NCBI RefSeq assembly: GCF_900324485.2
Contig: NC_046654.1
Coordinates: forward strand, 11,390,562 to 11,454,561
Direction of reading: 5' to 3'
DNA: 64,000 nt
DNA from: Mastacembelus armatus
Taxonomy: Eukaryota; Chordata; Actinopteri; Synbranchiformes; Mastacembelidae
The notes below the pieces were generated by a model that saw only the letters and a list, made by a program, of their open reading frames with translations, did not search any database and was not told the DNA's origin. Below are positions 27,313-38,842 of the stretch, in pieces (within the stretch, counting starts at the first letter, position 1; every line of letters starts with the position of its first letter). A program made the translations under genes and the position numbers.

Positions 27313-29217
27313 TCACTTCGACCGTTTTTGTTTTGAGGTGCCAGCTGGGAGTCTACCCTTTTGGAGATTCTTTGTGTTTGCTTTGTGGTTCTGTCTGTGG
27401 TTCTTCTGTAAAACCTGAAAAAAAGAAATGAATTTCTATAAAAAAACAACAAATCCTCAATCTATTAAATTCTAGAATGGGAATTTTAAAACGGCAACAA
27501 CAAATGGCTAACAAAGAAGGAGCAGATGCTAAAATATCCTGATTTTTAGTCCCTGGTGTTTGTTGAGCCCAAAAAACTGAAACCTACATTTCCAATAATG
27601 CAACCAATAGCAACTTATGAATACACTCTGCCCATGTCTTTCAGACTCAACAGCCCACATTTGTAACACAGGATCTGATAGAAATTTGAAATCTACAAGC
27701 TGAAGAAACCCCTGGTGACAATGATATCTGTGAAAGTTAAATATATTAATTTTTAGCAAGTCTTACATTAGTTCAAGCCAAGTGCACCCCAACTACCATC
27801 TGTCAAATACTAGTAAATTTAAAGGTGTTTTGTTGTAAACAAGTTAAGTCAGACATAAATCTGGTTATGTAAAACAGATAAACACATCACTGGCATACCT
27901 CTGGAGTCTTACCTCTGGACTCTTACTTCTGCTGTGGGTTTTCCAGAACTCCTCTATGGCAGATCCCTTAGTCCTATTAATATAGGAATTGAATACTTGG
28001 CGACTCGACTGGTTCACTTTTTTACAGACTTGGATATGCTTCTCCAATCTTTCACTTGCAAACTTTCTGTTACAGATGCTGCAAGGGAGAAGCTGGAAGC
28101 TGACATCTGCACCATCCATGTGTTTCAGCTCTCTCTGATGTGGTCTGGTAGAATATGAGGGATTAGAAACTGATGGAAGAGTTGTTTTCCCAGATGTTTT
28201 GTGTTCTGCACCCCGGGGGTTTCCTATTCCCATTTTGTGAGCAGTGTTCTGCTGACTCATTTGAGACATATTCTGTTCATTATCAGAACTGTACATCTGC
28301 TTATCGGTTCTTTGCATACTTTTATTTCCTCTTGTCCAACCTATATTATCTATGAAGCTCTTATTTTGTTGCTTTTCTTTTACTTTCTCTGTTGCATCAG
28401 GCCTCACACCTGCTTCTTCCCAAATGTAATTATGTTTTTCACCCACTTGTTCTCTGGTATTCTCTTTGACATTCTGCCATTCCCCATTCAGGTTTTGTGT
28501 ATTTGCTGTGATGACATTAGTTCTGTTATTTCCTTTAATTTGTGTCTGAGTATTCTCTGTAACTTCTACTTCCCTTCTCCTACATCTGGCTCCCTCTTCT
28601 TCATAGGCATTTCGCATTCTGTCTTCATCCCATTGACCTTGTTTCTTCCTCAGGTAATTAACATCGTCTTGTCTTCTTTCTTGCATCAATATTTGACTGC
28701 TTTGCCTGGTTTTTGTCTGAGCTTTTGCCCTGCCTGCTTGTCCCACAATGTGCCTCTCCTCTTCACTCTTTTGGTAATGAACTGCAGCAGTGTCAACACT
28801 ATCCCACTGGATCCTTTGTCTTATTTTTTCCTCAACTCTCCACAGCTTATCTTGCAGCATGAGCTGTTTTGCATGAATGGCTCTGGCCATCTGCGTTTCT
28901 TCACTGGAGAGTCTACGCAAGTCTCTTCTTGGATGTTGTGAGCCAGTGATCTCCCTGATGCCATTTGAATGATGCTCATGTTGTGACGAAGAATCTCTTG
29001 GTTGTTTTGAAATAGTGTTTTTTTCAAATGAGTCTTGTGTCTTGGGATTTAGAGCACTTCTGTGGCCAACAGGCTTGTTTGGAAATGGCTGGTGTATTGC
29101 ATCTGCTCTCCTACTAGGTAAAACACCATGCTGTGCTTGACTATAGACTTTGCCATGTGTTTGTCCTGCAATGTCGTAGTGTCCTTGAGGACTGTGTCTT
29201 CTTGTGTACATGCTCAT
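27313..29217 (-). CDS. zc2hc1c: ZC2HC1C, C2HC zinc-finger protein
   Basis: Two coding exons on the minus strand, 29217-27913 and 27414-27313, 468 aa. Exon 1 begins MSMYTRRHSPQGHYD. Most of it is charged and low in order, with a helical stretch around ETQMARAIHAKQLMLQDKL. Near its end is one C2HC finger, LPCSICNRKFASERLEKHI then QVCKK, with Cys-Cys-His-Cys spacing, followed by EEFWKTHSRSKSPE. This matches the ZC2HC1 family. The GTAAGA donor at 27912 joins in phase 0 to VLQKNHRQNHKANTKN, which fits the family's sequence after the finger. The short last exon ends KQKRSK. If the donor is not used the frame runs on to a stop at about 27865. The cellular role is poorly known. The gene converges with NEK9 and diverges from ACYP1. 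Confidence 0.85.
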
Positions 29218-30161
29218 GACTTCATCTGTTAGTCAAGGTAGCATAGCTAATTTAATGTTGCATTGTTGTTTCAAAGAGCTATGCAAACAACACCTGAACC
29301 ATCCAAAAAACCCTTTTATGAATTTTACCTGTATAAAAATAAAGGAAGGTTGTGAATTGTTAAAGAGGTGCAGGGGGTAATGCTAGTTATATGAAATAAG
29401 ATATGTGACTAATCATTTTGGACGAAATGTATTGAGCGTGTGGATATTCGTTAGAAATTATTAGCTAAATATATAACGCTAGCTGTTTTACTCGCTGACT
29501 GTAATATAATTCAGTTGAATAATATCATGAATAGAAAGGGCAATGAGTTAGAAACATATTTAAGTACAGTTAGCGTTAATACAATATCTATTAAATACTT
29601 AAACAAACATTGTTCACATTGCTTTTCTTTATTTCCTTGGATAACCTTTGCTAGCCAAACGAAAGAAGTCAATGTCAGAAAAAAATTGTACTTACAAGTC
29701 AAGTTGACAATTTTTAATAAAATCCCGTGTATAACCAATTTCAAGCGCTTTCTGTCTTTATGTGTTTTTATCCCGAAGTTTACATTTGTTGCCAAGCAAC
29801 CAAGCGTCCCTTCTGGAGTTCTCTGATTGGCCCGCTAAACCCGACTTCCTGTCGCAGAGTCCCGTATGTTAGAAACTGATCTTCTCCGGCCGGCTCTGGA
29901 TGTTTTTTTTTTTTTCTAAGATTCCTATAAATATTCAGGTGAATTACATTATCAGTCAGCGGGATGTAATGCATGTGTATCGTTTGACTATAAAGCCAAA
30001 CATGCTAATTATGTAACGTTAGGTTTTACATCGTTTGAGTATACATTAGCGGTAATTGTGTTAGCATAGCTTGTAGCTTATCGTAGTACCTGCTATGCGG
30101 ACTTGGTTCCTAACATACAAAACGCTTCCATGTGTCTTGTCTGTACTTTTCCAGGTCCACT
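29218..30161. promoter_or_regulatory. Shared upstream region of ZC2HC1C (-) and ACYP1 (+)
   Basis: The start codons of the two genes lie about 940 bp apart and point away from each other, so this is a likely bidirectional promoter region. The part around 29800-29890 is GC-richer than its surroundings. The ACYP1 start exon is preceded by a TTTTCCAG acceptor at 30146-30153, so at least one non-coding ACYP1 exon must lie upstream in this stretch. No other gene is seen. Confidence 0.5.
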
Positions 30162-30745
30162 ATGTCAAATGAAGACTTAATATCAGTGGATTATGAAATT
30201 TTTGGCAGAGTGCAAGGTGTATTTTTTCGGAAATACACTCAAGTAAGTTTCATATAGATGAGAGAGTTTTAGTAAGCTCAGCCTGGCCTTGATAATTTGT
30301 CTAAATATCTTAAGTGAAGGGCTTGATGCTATTTTATGCTCGTTTATGAAGCATGACTGAGAAAAGCTTTACTGATTCGTTATCATCGATGGTGAATGAG
30401 AAACTGGTTCGCTGCTTGATGCACCGAAAGCTGCTTTTTAACATTATGATTATAACCAAATACCAAAGATTATGCATTTCTTTGTATTCCTCCATGTTAG
30501 AAGTCATAAATATCCGTTTCATTTTCCAGGCAGAAGGGAAGAAGCTTGGCCTGGCTGGCTGGGTCCAAAACACAGATGCAGGAACCGTTCAGGGGCAGCT
30601 GCAGGGTCCACGCAGCAAGGTGAAAGAAATGCAAGAATGGCTGAAATCCACTGGGAGCCCCAAGTCACACATAACCAAGGCAGAGTTCAAGAATGAGAAA
30701 CCAGTTGACAGCCTAGAACATTCATCTTTTAAAATAGTAAAATAA
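30162..30745 (+). CDS. acyp1: ACYP1, acylphosphatase
   Basis: Two coding exons, 30162-30242 and 30530-30745, encode 98 aa, the usual acylphosphatase length. The enzyme hydrolyses the carboxyl-phosphate bond of acyl phosphates such as 1,3-bisphosphoglycerate in the cytosol. Visible motifs are GRVQGVFFRKYTQ, with the catalytic Arg in the phosphate-binding loop, and GWVQNTDAGTVQGQLQG, with the catalytic Asn. The C-terminus is SFKIVK, where related proteins have a similar F-x-I-x-x ending. The start Met lies right after a splice acceptor, so the 5' UTR is split. An AATAAA at 30891-30896 is well placed for polyadenylation. The identification as ACYP1 rather than ACYP2 rests mainly on the conserved neighbours ZC2HC1C, NEK9 and MLH3. 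Confidence 0.93.
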
Positions 30746-30899
30746 AATAACCCATAGATTGTGTCTGTAATATTAACTTTAAATGAGATGTTTTATTTAT
30801 TTAGTCTTTTTTTTGCAACCTGTGAATTGAAAATATGTGTGTATGGGCTACCTAACAACCACAATATATTCAAATATATCAATAAATGAAAGTCTTTTC

Positions 30900-32206
30900 A
30901 CCTGGCTTCACATTGTTTTGAATATTAATGTAGTACTAAAAATAAGTGCATATTTGATCAGCTGCAAAATAGAAAACTGGGTGTCTGAAACAGACTAGGG
31001 ACAAATGAATATCAGATGGGACCACATTATAGCAGAAACTATTAGCAGATAGTAAATCTGTTAGAAGGGGACATCTGCAAACGGTATAACATAAAAATTT
31101 GTAATCACCATCATTGTTGGGTTCTATAACAACTAACTGAATGGAGCCTGTATGGCCGAATTATCATCAAAATGCTACTTTGGCAAGGACAAAACTACAG
31201 AAGACTGGATATTTGATTAACTAGGGGAATATTAAAACACCAAAACATACTGAACAACTGCAATGGCCACATCACAGCAGGGATCACAAAGAGCTGTCAT
31301 ATATTTAGAATAGTTTTGCTGGGTGCTGGCACATAATAGTCTGGTGATATTGATGAAATACTACAAAAATCCATTCAGCTGCTTTGGTGTAATATTGTTG
31401 CATAGTGCCTGCTGGCTTGCTGTCAAATCTTACTGGGGATGCATGAATACAGCTGAGTTACCTTTATTATTATTATAACCCCTGAGCATTTGTTGACGAT
31501 GTCTGCAAACCTCACGAATGAAACTTAAAAAAGAGGGAAGGAAAAAGGAAAACACAATTAACATCCTCTACACTATTTAACGGGCAAATCTAATAAAGAA
31601 ATTGTGATGGAACTGGATAAACTAACCTTTTATTTGTAGGAAAGAAAAAGAGTAGTTAGAGATAAGATAATGGATGAATGATTCATGAATGTATCTTGAA
31701 AGGAATGATGTGAATGAAGAAGAGAAAACATGTTTGGATCCAGTTAGTTGAGAAGTGTACTGTATTTAATAATAGTAACTTGAGATAACGCACCCCGTAC
31801 AGCAGGTGGCGCAATGCAACCAGCTGCTGCCTGTAACAACCACAAAAAGAAAGACGGTTAAACCTGTCGGCCCTTCACACCAGAAGGTGGCGCTATTAGT
31901 TTTTGTCGTTAGCTGCTGCAGCATGTCCTTGTGTTTCACGTTGACTCTAAACAACAGCTGAGCGTCTTTTAGCACGGCCCTATGTTATTTTTATTTATGT
32001 AATTTAATGTTTTGTCAAATCTGTTTTTTAAAAAACGTTGCAGCTTAAATGTTATCGCTGGAGCTAATGGCGCTAGCAACGGCTAAGCTAATATTACTGG
32101 AACTCGGGTAACGTTAGCAACAGGCAGCGGACTAACGTTAACACCCACTACTTTAACATCAGTCTGGACATGTAAGAGGTTAAATGTACCAAGAGAACTA
32201 TACACT
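30900..32206. other. ACYP1-MLH3 spacer
   Basis: From 30900 to about 31750 I see no gene; it may hold old repeat DNA. The last 450 bp contain two CTCF-like motifs (listed separately) and the MLH3 5' UTR. The region from 32040 is richer in CpG. Confidence 0.4.
31799..31893 (+). promoter_or_regulatory. Two tandem CTCF-like motifs upstream of MLH3
   Basis: ACAGCAGGTGGCGC (31799-31812) and CCAGAAGGTGGCGC (31880-31893) each differ at one position from the vertebrate CTCF core consensus CCASYAGRKGGCRS. They have the same orientation, lie 81 bp apart and are about 320-400 bp before the MLH3 start codon. Binding is inferred from the motif only. Confidence 0.4.
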
Positions 32207-35200
32207 ATGATTAAATGTTTGCCCAAAGAGGTTCAGGGGAAACTTCGCTCCGGTGTCGCCGTCCCGTCATTACAACAGTGCGTAGAGGAGTTAATCCAAA
32301 ACAGCATCGACGCCGGGGCCACCTGTGTGGGAGTCAGGGTGGACATGGAGGCGTTTAGAGTTCAGGTGATCGACAACGGTGCTGGGATGGTCGCTGAGGA
32401 TATGAAGTGTGTGGGAAGCAGATACTACACAAGCAAATGCAGCTCTGTTGAAGACCTGGACAACCTCAAGTGGTACGGATTTAGAGGAGAGGCACTCGCA
32501 AGTATAGTGTCTCTAGCCACACTTGTTGAAATCTCATCCCGGACCAGATCGTCAGTGAAAACGCACGTCAAGATCTTCAAGGATGGCAGTGGTTTGGATG
32601 TATTTGAAGCAGAGGCTGCTCGACCCTCTGCAGGGACTACTGTTGTCATATGTAACTTCTTCCACAACATGCCAGTCCGGAGGAAGAGGCTGGATCCTGT
32701 CCTGGAAGGTGAAAGGATCAGACACAGAGTGGAGGCTATTTCTCTGGTGCATCCCTCTGTGTCCTTTACCATGAGGAACGACTACACAGGAGCCATGATG
32801 GTGCAGCTCCCTAAAGCGAGAAACACCTACCACAGGTTTGTGCAGATACACAGCCTTGGGCGAGCACAGAAACTGGGAGAGATCAGCCACACACATGGAC
32901 AGTTTGAAGTCATTGGCTACATTGGTAGAGAGGGCCACTACAACAACAGCTTACAGTTCTTGTATGTAAATGAGAGACTTCTGTTGAAAACACGGATACA
33001 CAAGCTGCTGAACTTTCTCCTACGCAGACTGAGCAGTTCATATCAGAAAAATGACAGCCCCGATGGGCAGTCTGCCATCAGGAGTCCAAAGCACAAACGA
33101 AGCCATGATCTGCACGGAGTATATGTTATCAATATCAAATGCTCTTATTCAGAGTATGACATTTGTCTCGAGCCTGCCAAAACGCTAATAGAATTCAAAG
33201 ATTGGGATGGCATTTTGCTCTGCATAGAAGAGGCAGTGAAAATGTTCCTGAGCAGGGAGAACCTGGTGGCTGTACTGTCTCAAGATGACTTGGACTATGT
33301 ATCTCCAAAGTTGTTTGGCACTGACAGTACTGAGCAAGCAGGGAACAGCGAAGCAGCTTGCACAGCTTCCACACTTGACTGCAGTATTGGAATAAAACTA
33401 GCATCCGAATCTGTTCATCGTAAGTGCAGAGATGACTGTGTATCTGAGAACGCTGTTTGCCAGGAATCAGATCTGATGGAGTACAAAGAAAAGACTGAAC
33501 AAGTGGTGTCAAAAAAGATGAGTGCAAATGAATTGGAAAAGATTAACAGTGAGGAAAGCGTGAATGAAGAAAGTATGAATGAGCCACAGTGTGATTTAGC
33601 TACACTGGAAACTGCATCTAATAATATCACTGACGAAGATGAACCAACTTCAGGTGAAGCTGGGGTGTGCATTCAGAGTTTATGTATGTATGTAAGTTCA
33701 GTTAGACAAGAAGAGAGCGAACAACTGGAAAATGTCAAAGAAACAGAGCCGGGATTCAACAATTTTAGCTCAACCAGCAAGGTGACTTCAGCAGACAGCA
33801 TCACTCAGCAAAAGCCTGATTTACACAACCCTGAGCAAATACTACCTGTCTTCAAGGCTGCAGGAGGACATGGACATGCTTTAGTATGTAACAGAAAGAT
33901 AAGCCTGTCCGATCCATATTATCATGAGAGTCTGGACACTAGAGGCACATCCCAAATCAGTAGATCAGTTTTTCAGCAGCAACGTTTAGCACCAAAATAC
34001 GAGGACAGACCCTTTGCATCAAAACGTAAAATTTCCCTGGATGTGGACCATGACGGACCATTGCAGAAAGTATGCACAGACTTTGCTTCTTTTATCCCCT
34101 CAAATGTTCCCAGAGATATCTCTTGTCAAAAGCTGTCTTTATGTAACGAGTCTGGATCTCTTGATAAGTTTAGAAGAGTATTTGGTAAATCTGAAAAACT
34201 GAAGGTGTCCTCTCTGGAAACTGATTTTCAGAACACTGCCAGACTTTCTCAGAAAGGCAGCCTTGTTTTGACAGACAGACAATGCCAGACCTTTTCAGTC
34301 AGAGATCAGCAAATTGGTGATAGTGAAGAGATACAGAGCACCCTCAGAAAGTCACCATCCATCTCAGCTTTCACCAGACTAAGACCAGTTTCAGGTCAAA
34401 TTAGAGGTAAAACATCTTTGGCAGCTAAACTCTGTCATTTAAAACAACAAGGGATAGAGGTTTCAGAAGTATTACCACACCTGTCCTTGACTACACAGGA
34501 CAGCGACTGTCTCAGTAGTGGTGACATACAAGACAACAATAACAAGGAGAATCCTGGTGTCGCTGAACTGAATCCGGAACCACTCTCAGGTTGCAGTAGT
34601 GTATCTACCACTGAGATGAAAGAGGATACCACATCAGGTGACTGGCTTCATCACTATGATACATCTGTGGGAAAGATGGTTTATGTCAACAAAGTGACGG
34701 GGCTCAGCAGATATGAAAACCCACCTGAAGAAACACAAGTGTGTTGTACATCTGATGTCACCAATATGGCCGTGAGTGTCATCACTGAAATGGGTGAGTC
34801 AGTAAACATAATTGAAGACTAACTGGAAATAGTGCTATTACAATAGCAGAACTGTAGTATGCACTAATACTACAATAGTACAAAAAGCAAGAATACCTTC
34901 ACTGTCATAATCATGAAAATGGATCTACCATCTGTTCTTATGTGGATGAAGTGTTAGCCATGATGCTCATGTTTACTTTCATGTTCCCGTTCCTTGAACT
35001 GCAGGCACAGAATACAGGTGTTACCCATTTCAGATGGATCTAGTGTTGCCCTTCCTGTGTAAATCCAGGAGAGAAAGGGTGATTAGTTCAGGGCCTGATG
35101 ACAGAGGTACCTCACAGACAGATCAGATTGTAGACTGTAAGGGCCAAACACACACACAAAGAAAATAAATATCTTAACTTTGCAATACATGTAATCTTGT

Positions 35201-37115
35201 CTGCCCTAACAGATGATGGTGGCGAGACCTCCAACTCACTTTCTGCATTATATTCAAAGTGGAATAATCCTGTGTTTGTCCGACCTCCTATGGTAAAAAA
35301 AACTTCTGTTTATTTGACTTCAGAATGTGCCTGTTATATCAGTGAACAGCCTTGTAATCTCAGACTAGGGTTTTAATTCAGATTTGCATTTTAGTTACAT
35401 CTAAGTTGTTTAATGATGCATTATGCTTTACTCTGTCTACAGGTTGCTTTGGACATATCAAATGGGCAAGCTGATGGACTGGCTGTAAAGGTCCACAACA
35501 TCCTGTTTCCGTACCGCTTCTCTAAGGCCATGATTCACTCAATGAAGGCAGATTTCTCCTTAGCTTTTCACCTTTCTTTTTAGTTCTGTGGCAAAATGTT
35601 AGGTAATTGTTATGTAATTCTTATTTATTTACCTTATAGGTTATTAATCAAGTGGATAAAAAGTTTCTTGCATGTCTTATTAATACAAGAGATGAAGAAG
35701 CTGCAGAACACACTGAAACTGAAGGTATGGACAGAAATAGGTGAGTCTTGTTGTCTGTTATTTTCCAGGCTTATTGCACATTTCAAATTTGTACATTATT
35801 AAAATCCCAGGAAACCTTCTGGTTTTGGTGGATCAACATGCTGCACATGAGCGAGTTCGACTCGAAAATCTAGTTGCAGGTAAAAAACACACAATCTACA
35901 GTATTAATGCTGAAAATAAAATGTTAAATTAGTAATGCTGTTGTTGGGACCCCGATGTGATCCTTCTTTCATAACTGCATGCACCGCTAACAGATTCCTA
36001 TGAGGATGACCCAGATGCAGCAGGAGAGAGACGTTTGTGTTCATCAACCATTTTGCCACCTCTTCAGATCAGTGTAACAGAAGAGGAACTAAGGCTGCTT
36101 AGGTGTGGTTTTCTATGTAAAAGCGTGAGGGGAAATAAACGTTTTTATTTAATATACCACAGACATGAGTACTTAGCTGTGACTATTTAATGCCATTGCT
36201 ATTTCCTTTAGATTGTGGCCTCATTTTCCTACAGGTCTTTTGAGGCACATTTGAGGAGTTTGGGTCTGGAAGTGAAGTTCTCAGAAGAAGCTGATCCACA
36301 GGTATTTGTCAGGAAGGTCCCACTGTGCTTCGTGGAAAGAGAGAGTAATGAGCTGAGGCGGGGCAGACAATCTGTAATCAAGTCTGTTGTTGAGGTAAGA
36401 CTTGAAAAACCACATTATTAAGAATATCTACTATACCGCTCACTAAACAAATGATGAATGAACAAAACTTCATATTTTCCACATTGCATTTTGGGTCATC
36501 AGGAGTATCTTCAAGAGCAGATTGAGGTAAGCTAGGAAGTGTCTTTCTACCTCCTAAGTCTCTATGGTGTTAAAAGCATCGTAGTTGATGGATGGCAACA
36601 TGTTTTAATCTTTTTTCAGTTACTGCGCTCAACTGGTAGAGTACGAGGAACTCTGCCTCTCACTGTGCTGAAGGTGCTAGCCTCTTTAGCATGCCATGGT
36701 GAGGGTAAATCTTTTATTAGGTTGTTGTTTGTGCAGTTATGATTTGATAAATGGGTTTAAAACTGAAATGGCCATACATGTGACGATTTCATGTACACAT
36801 TAAACAGGTGCCATCAAATTCAACGACAGCCTGAGTAGAGAGGAATGCTGCAGTTTAGTAGCATCCTTATCCTCCTGCAAGCTGCCTTTCCAGTGCGCCC
36901 ATGGCCGTCCTTCTATCGCTCCTCTACTAGACATCCTCCATTTGGACAAAGAGCAGAAGGTACCAGAACATATTAGGAGAGTGAACTTGTAGAAAGTAGC
37001 ATTCTTTTAGTGTGGTGATGATTAAATATTCTTGCGTCCACAGGAATTACAGAAACCCAACCTCCAAAAGCTGAGAAGAATGTATAAAGCATGGACACTA
37101 TATGGAAATAGATAA
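32207..37115 (+). CDS. mlh3: MLH3, MutL homologue mismatch-repair and meiotic endonuclease subunit
   Basis: Twelve coding exons, 1207 aa: 32207-34793 (one very large exon), 35005-35106, 35213-35292, 35443-35547, 35640-35724, 35811-35879, 35994-36102, 36235-36394, 36503-36526, 36620-36698, 36808-36959, 37044-37115. The N-terminal GHKL ATPase shows [19 protein letters not shown] and FRGEAL. The middle is poorly conserved, with a known MLH3 stretch [13 protein letters not shown] near its end. The C-terminal endonuclease shows [31 protein letters not shown] and QCAHGRPS, the metal-binding motifs of the MutL nuclease. With MLH1 it forms MutL-gamma, which acts in mismatch repair and in resolving meiotic crossovers. 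The intron after HSMK starts with GC instead of GT. A likely AATAAA is at 37497-37502. Confidence 0.95.
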
Positions 37116-38536
37116 GTGTGTGTATTTTATTTTTATTGTCAACAAAATGAATTGTAACTTATAATTCCTTTATTAAATGGCTCCTGCAGTCAAAGTCGAA
37201 TAGTCAAAATCCTGCAATTGAAAGATTTTGTTTTATACTGAGGCAACTGTTAAGTCATAGTAATGTTGTAGTTTTTATATAAATGTTTGGAAATGATTCA
37301 CATTTAGTACTGTAAGTATACAAAGGGAGGAAATACTAAAGCAAACTGATGAAATGTGAAGGATCATCAAAAAAAATAGCCAAAGCCACATTGCATTTAC
37401 TGTATGTACCACCTGATCATCAAGCTGTGTTCTACCAGTTTCTGCTTGAGAAACACATTCCCTCAATTAGCTTTTTTGCCTTGAAGCATGATCTCAAATA
37501 AAAAATCTGCCACCTGACCAATGTAATCAAAATAGATATGAAGGTGATGTTGAAAAGCAGAACTCTCTTTAGAGGTGGAATCAGTTTAAGCAAATCAATA
37601 AATGATGCAGAGGAGCTAACTCTAACTTTGAAACCCTTGTTCTTTTCTCAATCAGCACATTTAATTTGTGCCAGAGCAGCTGCTGGATTTTTTTCCAGAA
37701 GAGAAGATCTATAGAAAACTTTAAGAATTTGCAAGAGTAATATTTACCAAACATGTTTAAATATTCTGATATCTGCATCTTCTTTTTTACCGCTGTTTCA
37801 AAAACCATCATGCATTTATAGTAGAAGATTGCAGTCTTTGACTTAACAGTATTTTGACATCCCTCCCCTATTTGTTCTTTGCTTCCAATCCAGGCTTCAT
37901 GTTCACATTAGTTCTGGCTTTTGGCTCCTATCATGTCAGGAGTACATTTGTACAGCTGTCTTCTTGTAATACTTTTGTAGAGTTGTCCAGCAGGTAGGAT
38001 GTAATAGAAAACACCAGTCCCAGCAGGACAGACATCAGGAGGACAATCTACACCATGGAGGTGTTAAGCCTACACGTACTTCATGTCACTGTTGTGATGG
38101 GAGAGAAGGGGGATACTGATCCTGTCAAATGCTGCTACGCCCCCCCCCCCCCCCCCCCCCCCAAAAAAAATTCCGGGTCATGTCACGTGGCTACCCCCCA
38201 CCCCCACCTGTCCAAGTAAACAATTCATCTTATTCTCATCATGTATGATAGTTTCCCTCGATTTTCAAGCGTGAGCTTTAGTCAATACGTGGTTTTTTAC
38301 AATAGTCATGCAAAATGCGTCGCGTCCACCTCGTTATTAAATGAGCTTTAACATGACTAAACAGAATGTGTCTGCATATTGTTTCTGCTGTGTAGACCAA
38401 AACACCAAGTTTTCGTCACGCAGGAATTTATTACATATGTGTAGGATGTTCATAAATGGGTTCACGTTTTTTCACCCACATTGTAATTCATACATTCATT
38501 TATTTGTGAAAACTGCTCGGCTGTTTGATGTCATGG
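37116..38536. other. MLH3 3' UTR and spacer to FOS
   Basis: AT-rich sequence without recognisable coding exons. An uninterrupted run of 23 C lies at 38140-38162, followed by eight A. An E-box CACGTG occurs at 38184-38189. The far end merges into the FOS upstream region. Confidence 0.45.
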
Positions 38537-38842
38537 CCATATATAAGAAACATAGTTAACGTGTTATTCATGGAGGAAATACAGTGGAGGAGAAATGGCA
38601 AAATAATATTGTTTTATTTCAAACCGCAGGCCTGTGAGCCTGTCAGTCTGACCCCCCTCCTCCTCCGCTGCCGATGGTACAGTCTTGGTTCATTCATAAA
38701 ATTGTAGCAGAGCATAAAAGGAGGGGCTTGCATTCTAGTCGTCCAGTTACCAGGTATATACCTGGAGAGGGACCAGAGCCGCTCTGCCCAGCGGAAGGCC
38801 AGAGTCATATTTGTCATTGATCAGTGTTTTTTCCCCCTCGTC
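38537..38842 (+). promoter_or_regulatory. FOS promoter and 5' UTR
   Basis: A CArG-like CCATATATAA (38537-38546, not a perfect CC(A/T)6GG), a TATA-like CATAAAAG at 38713-38720, and a perfect 16-bp palindrome CCAGGTATATACCTGG at 38750-38765, which would be in the 5' UTR if transcription starts about 25-30 bp after the TATA-like box. FOS genes are classically controlled by serum response factor, ETS factors and CREB; only the CArG-like site and the TATA-like box are suggested here. Confidence 0.45.

Noticed and set aside
28201-28941. A 246-codon open frame on the plus strand
   Set aside because: It lies antisense to ZC2HC1C exon 1, whose zinc finger and family sequence are clear. The plus-strand reading has no recognisable domain and is rich in Phe, Leu and Ser, as expected for the complement of a Lys/Glu/Gln-rich gene.
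32425-33672. Several open frames on the minus strand
   Set aside because: They are antisense shadows of the large MLH3 exon.
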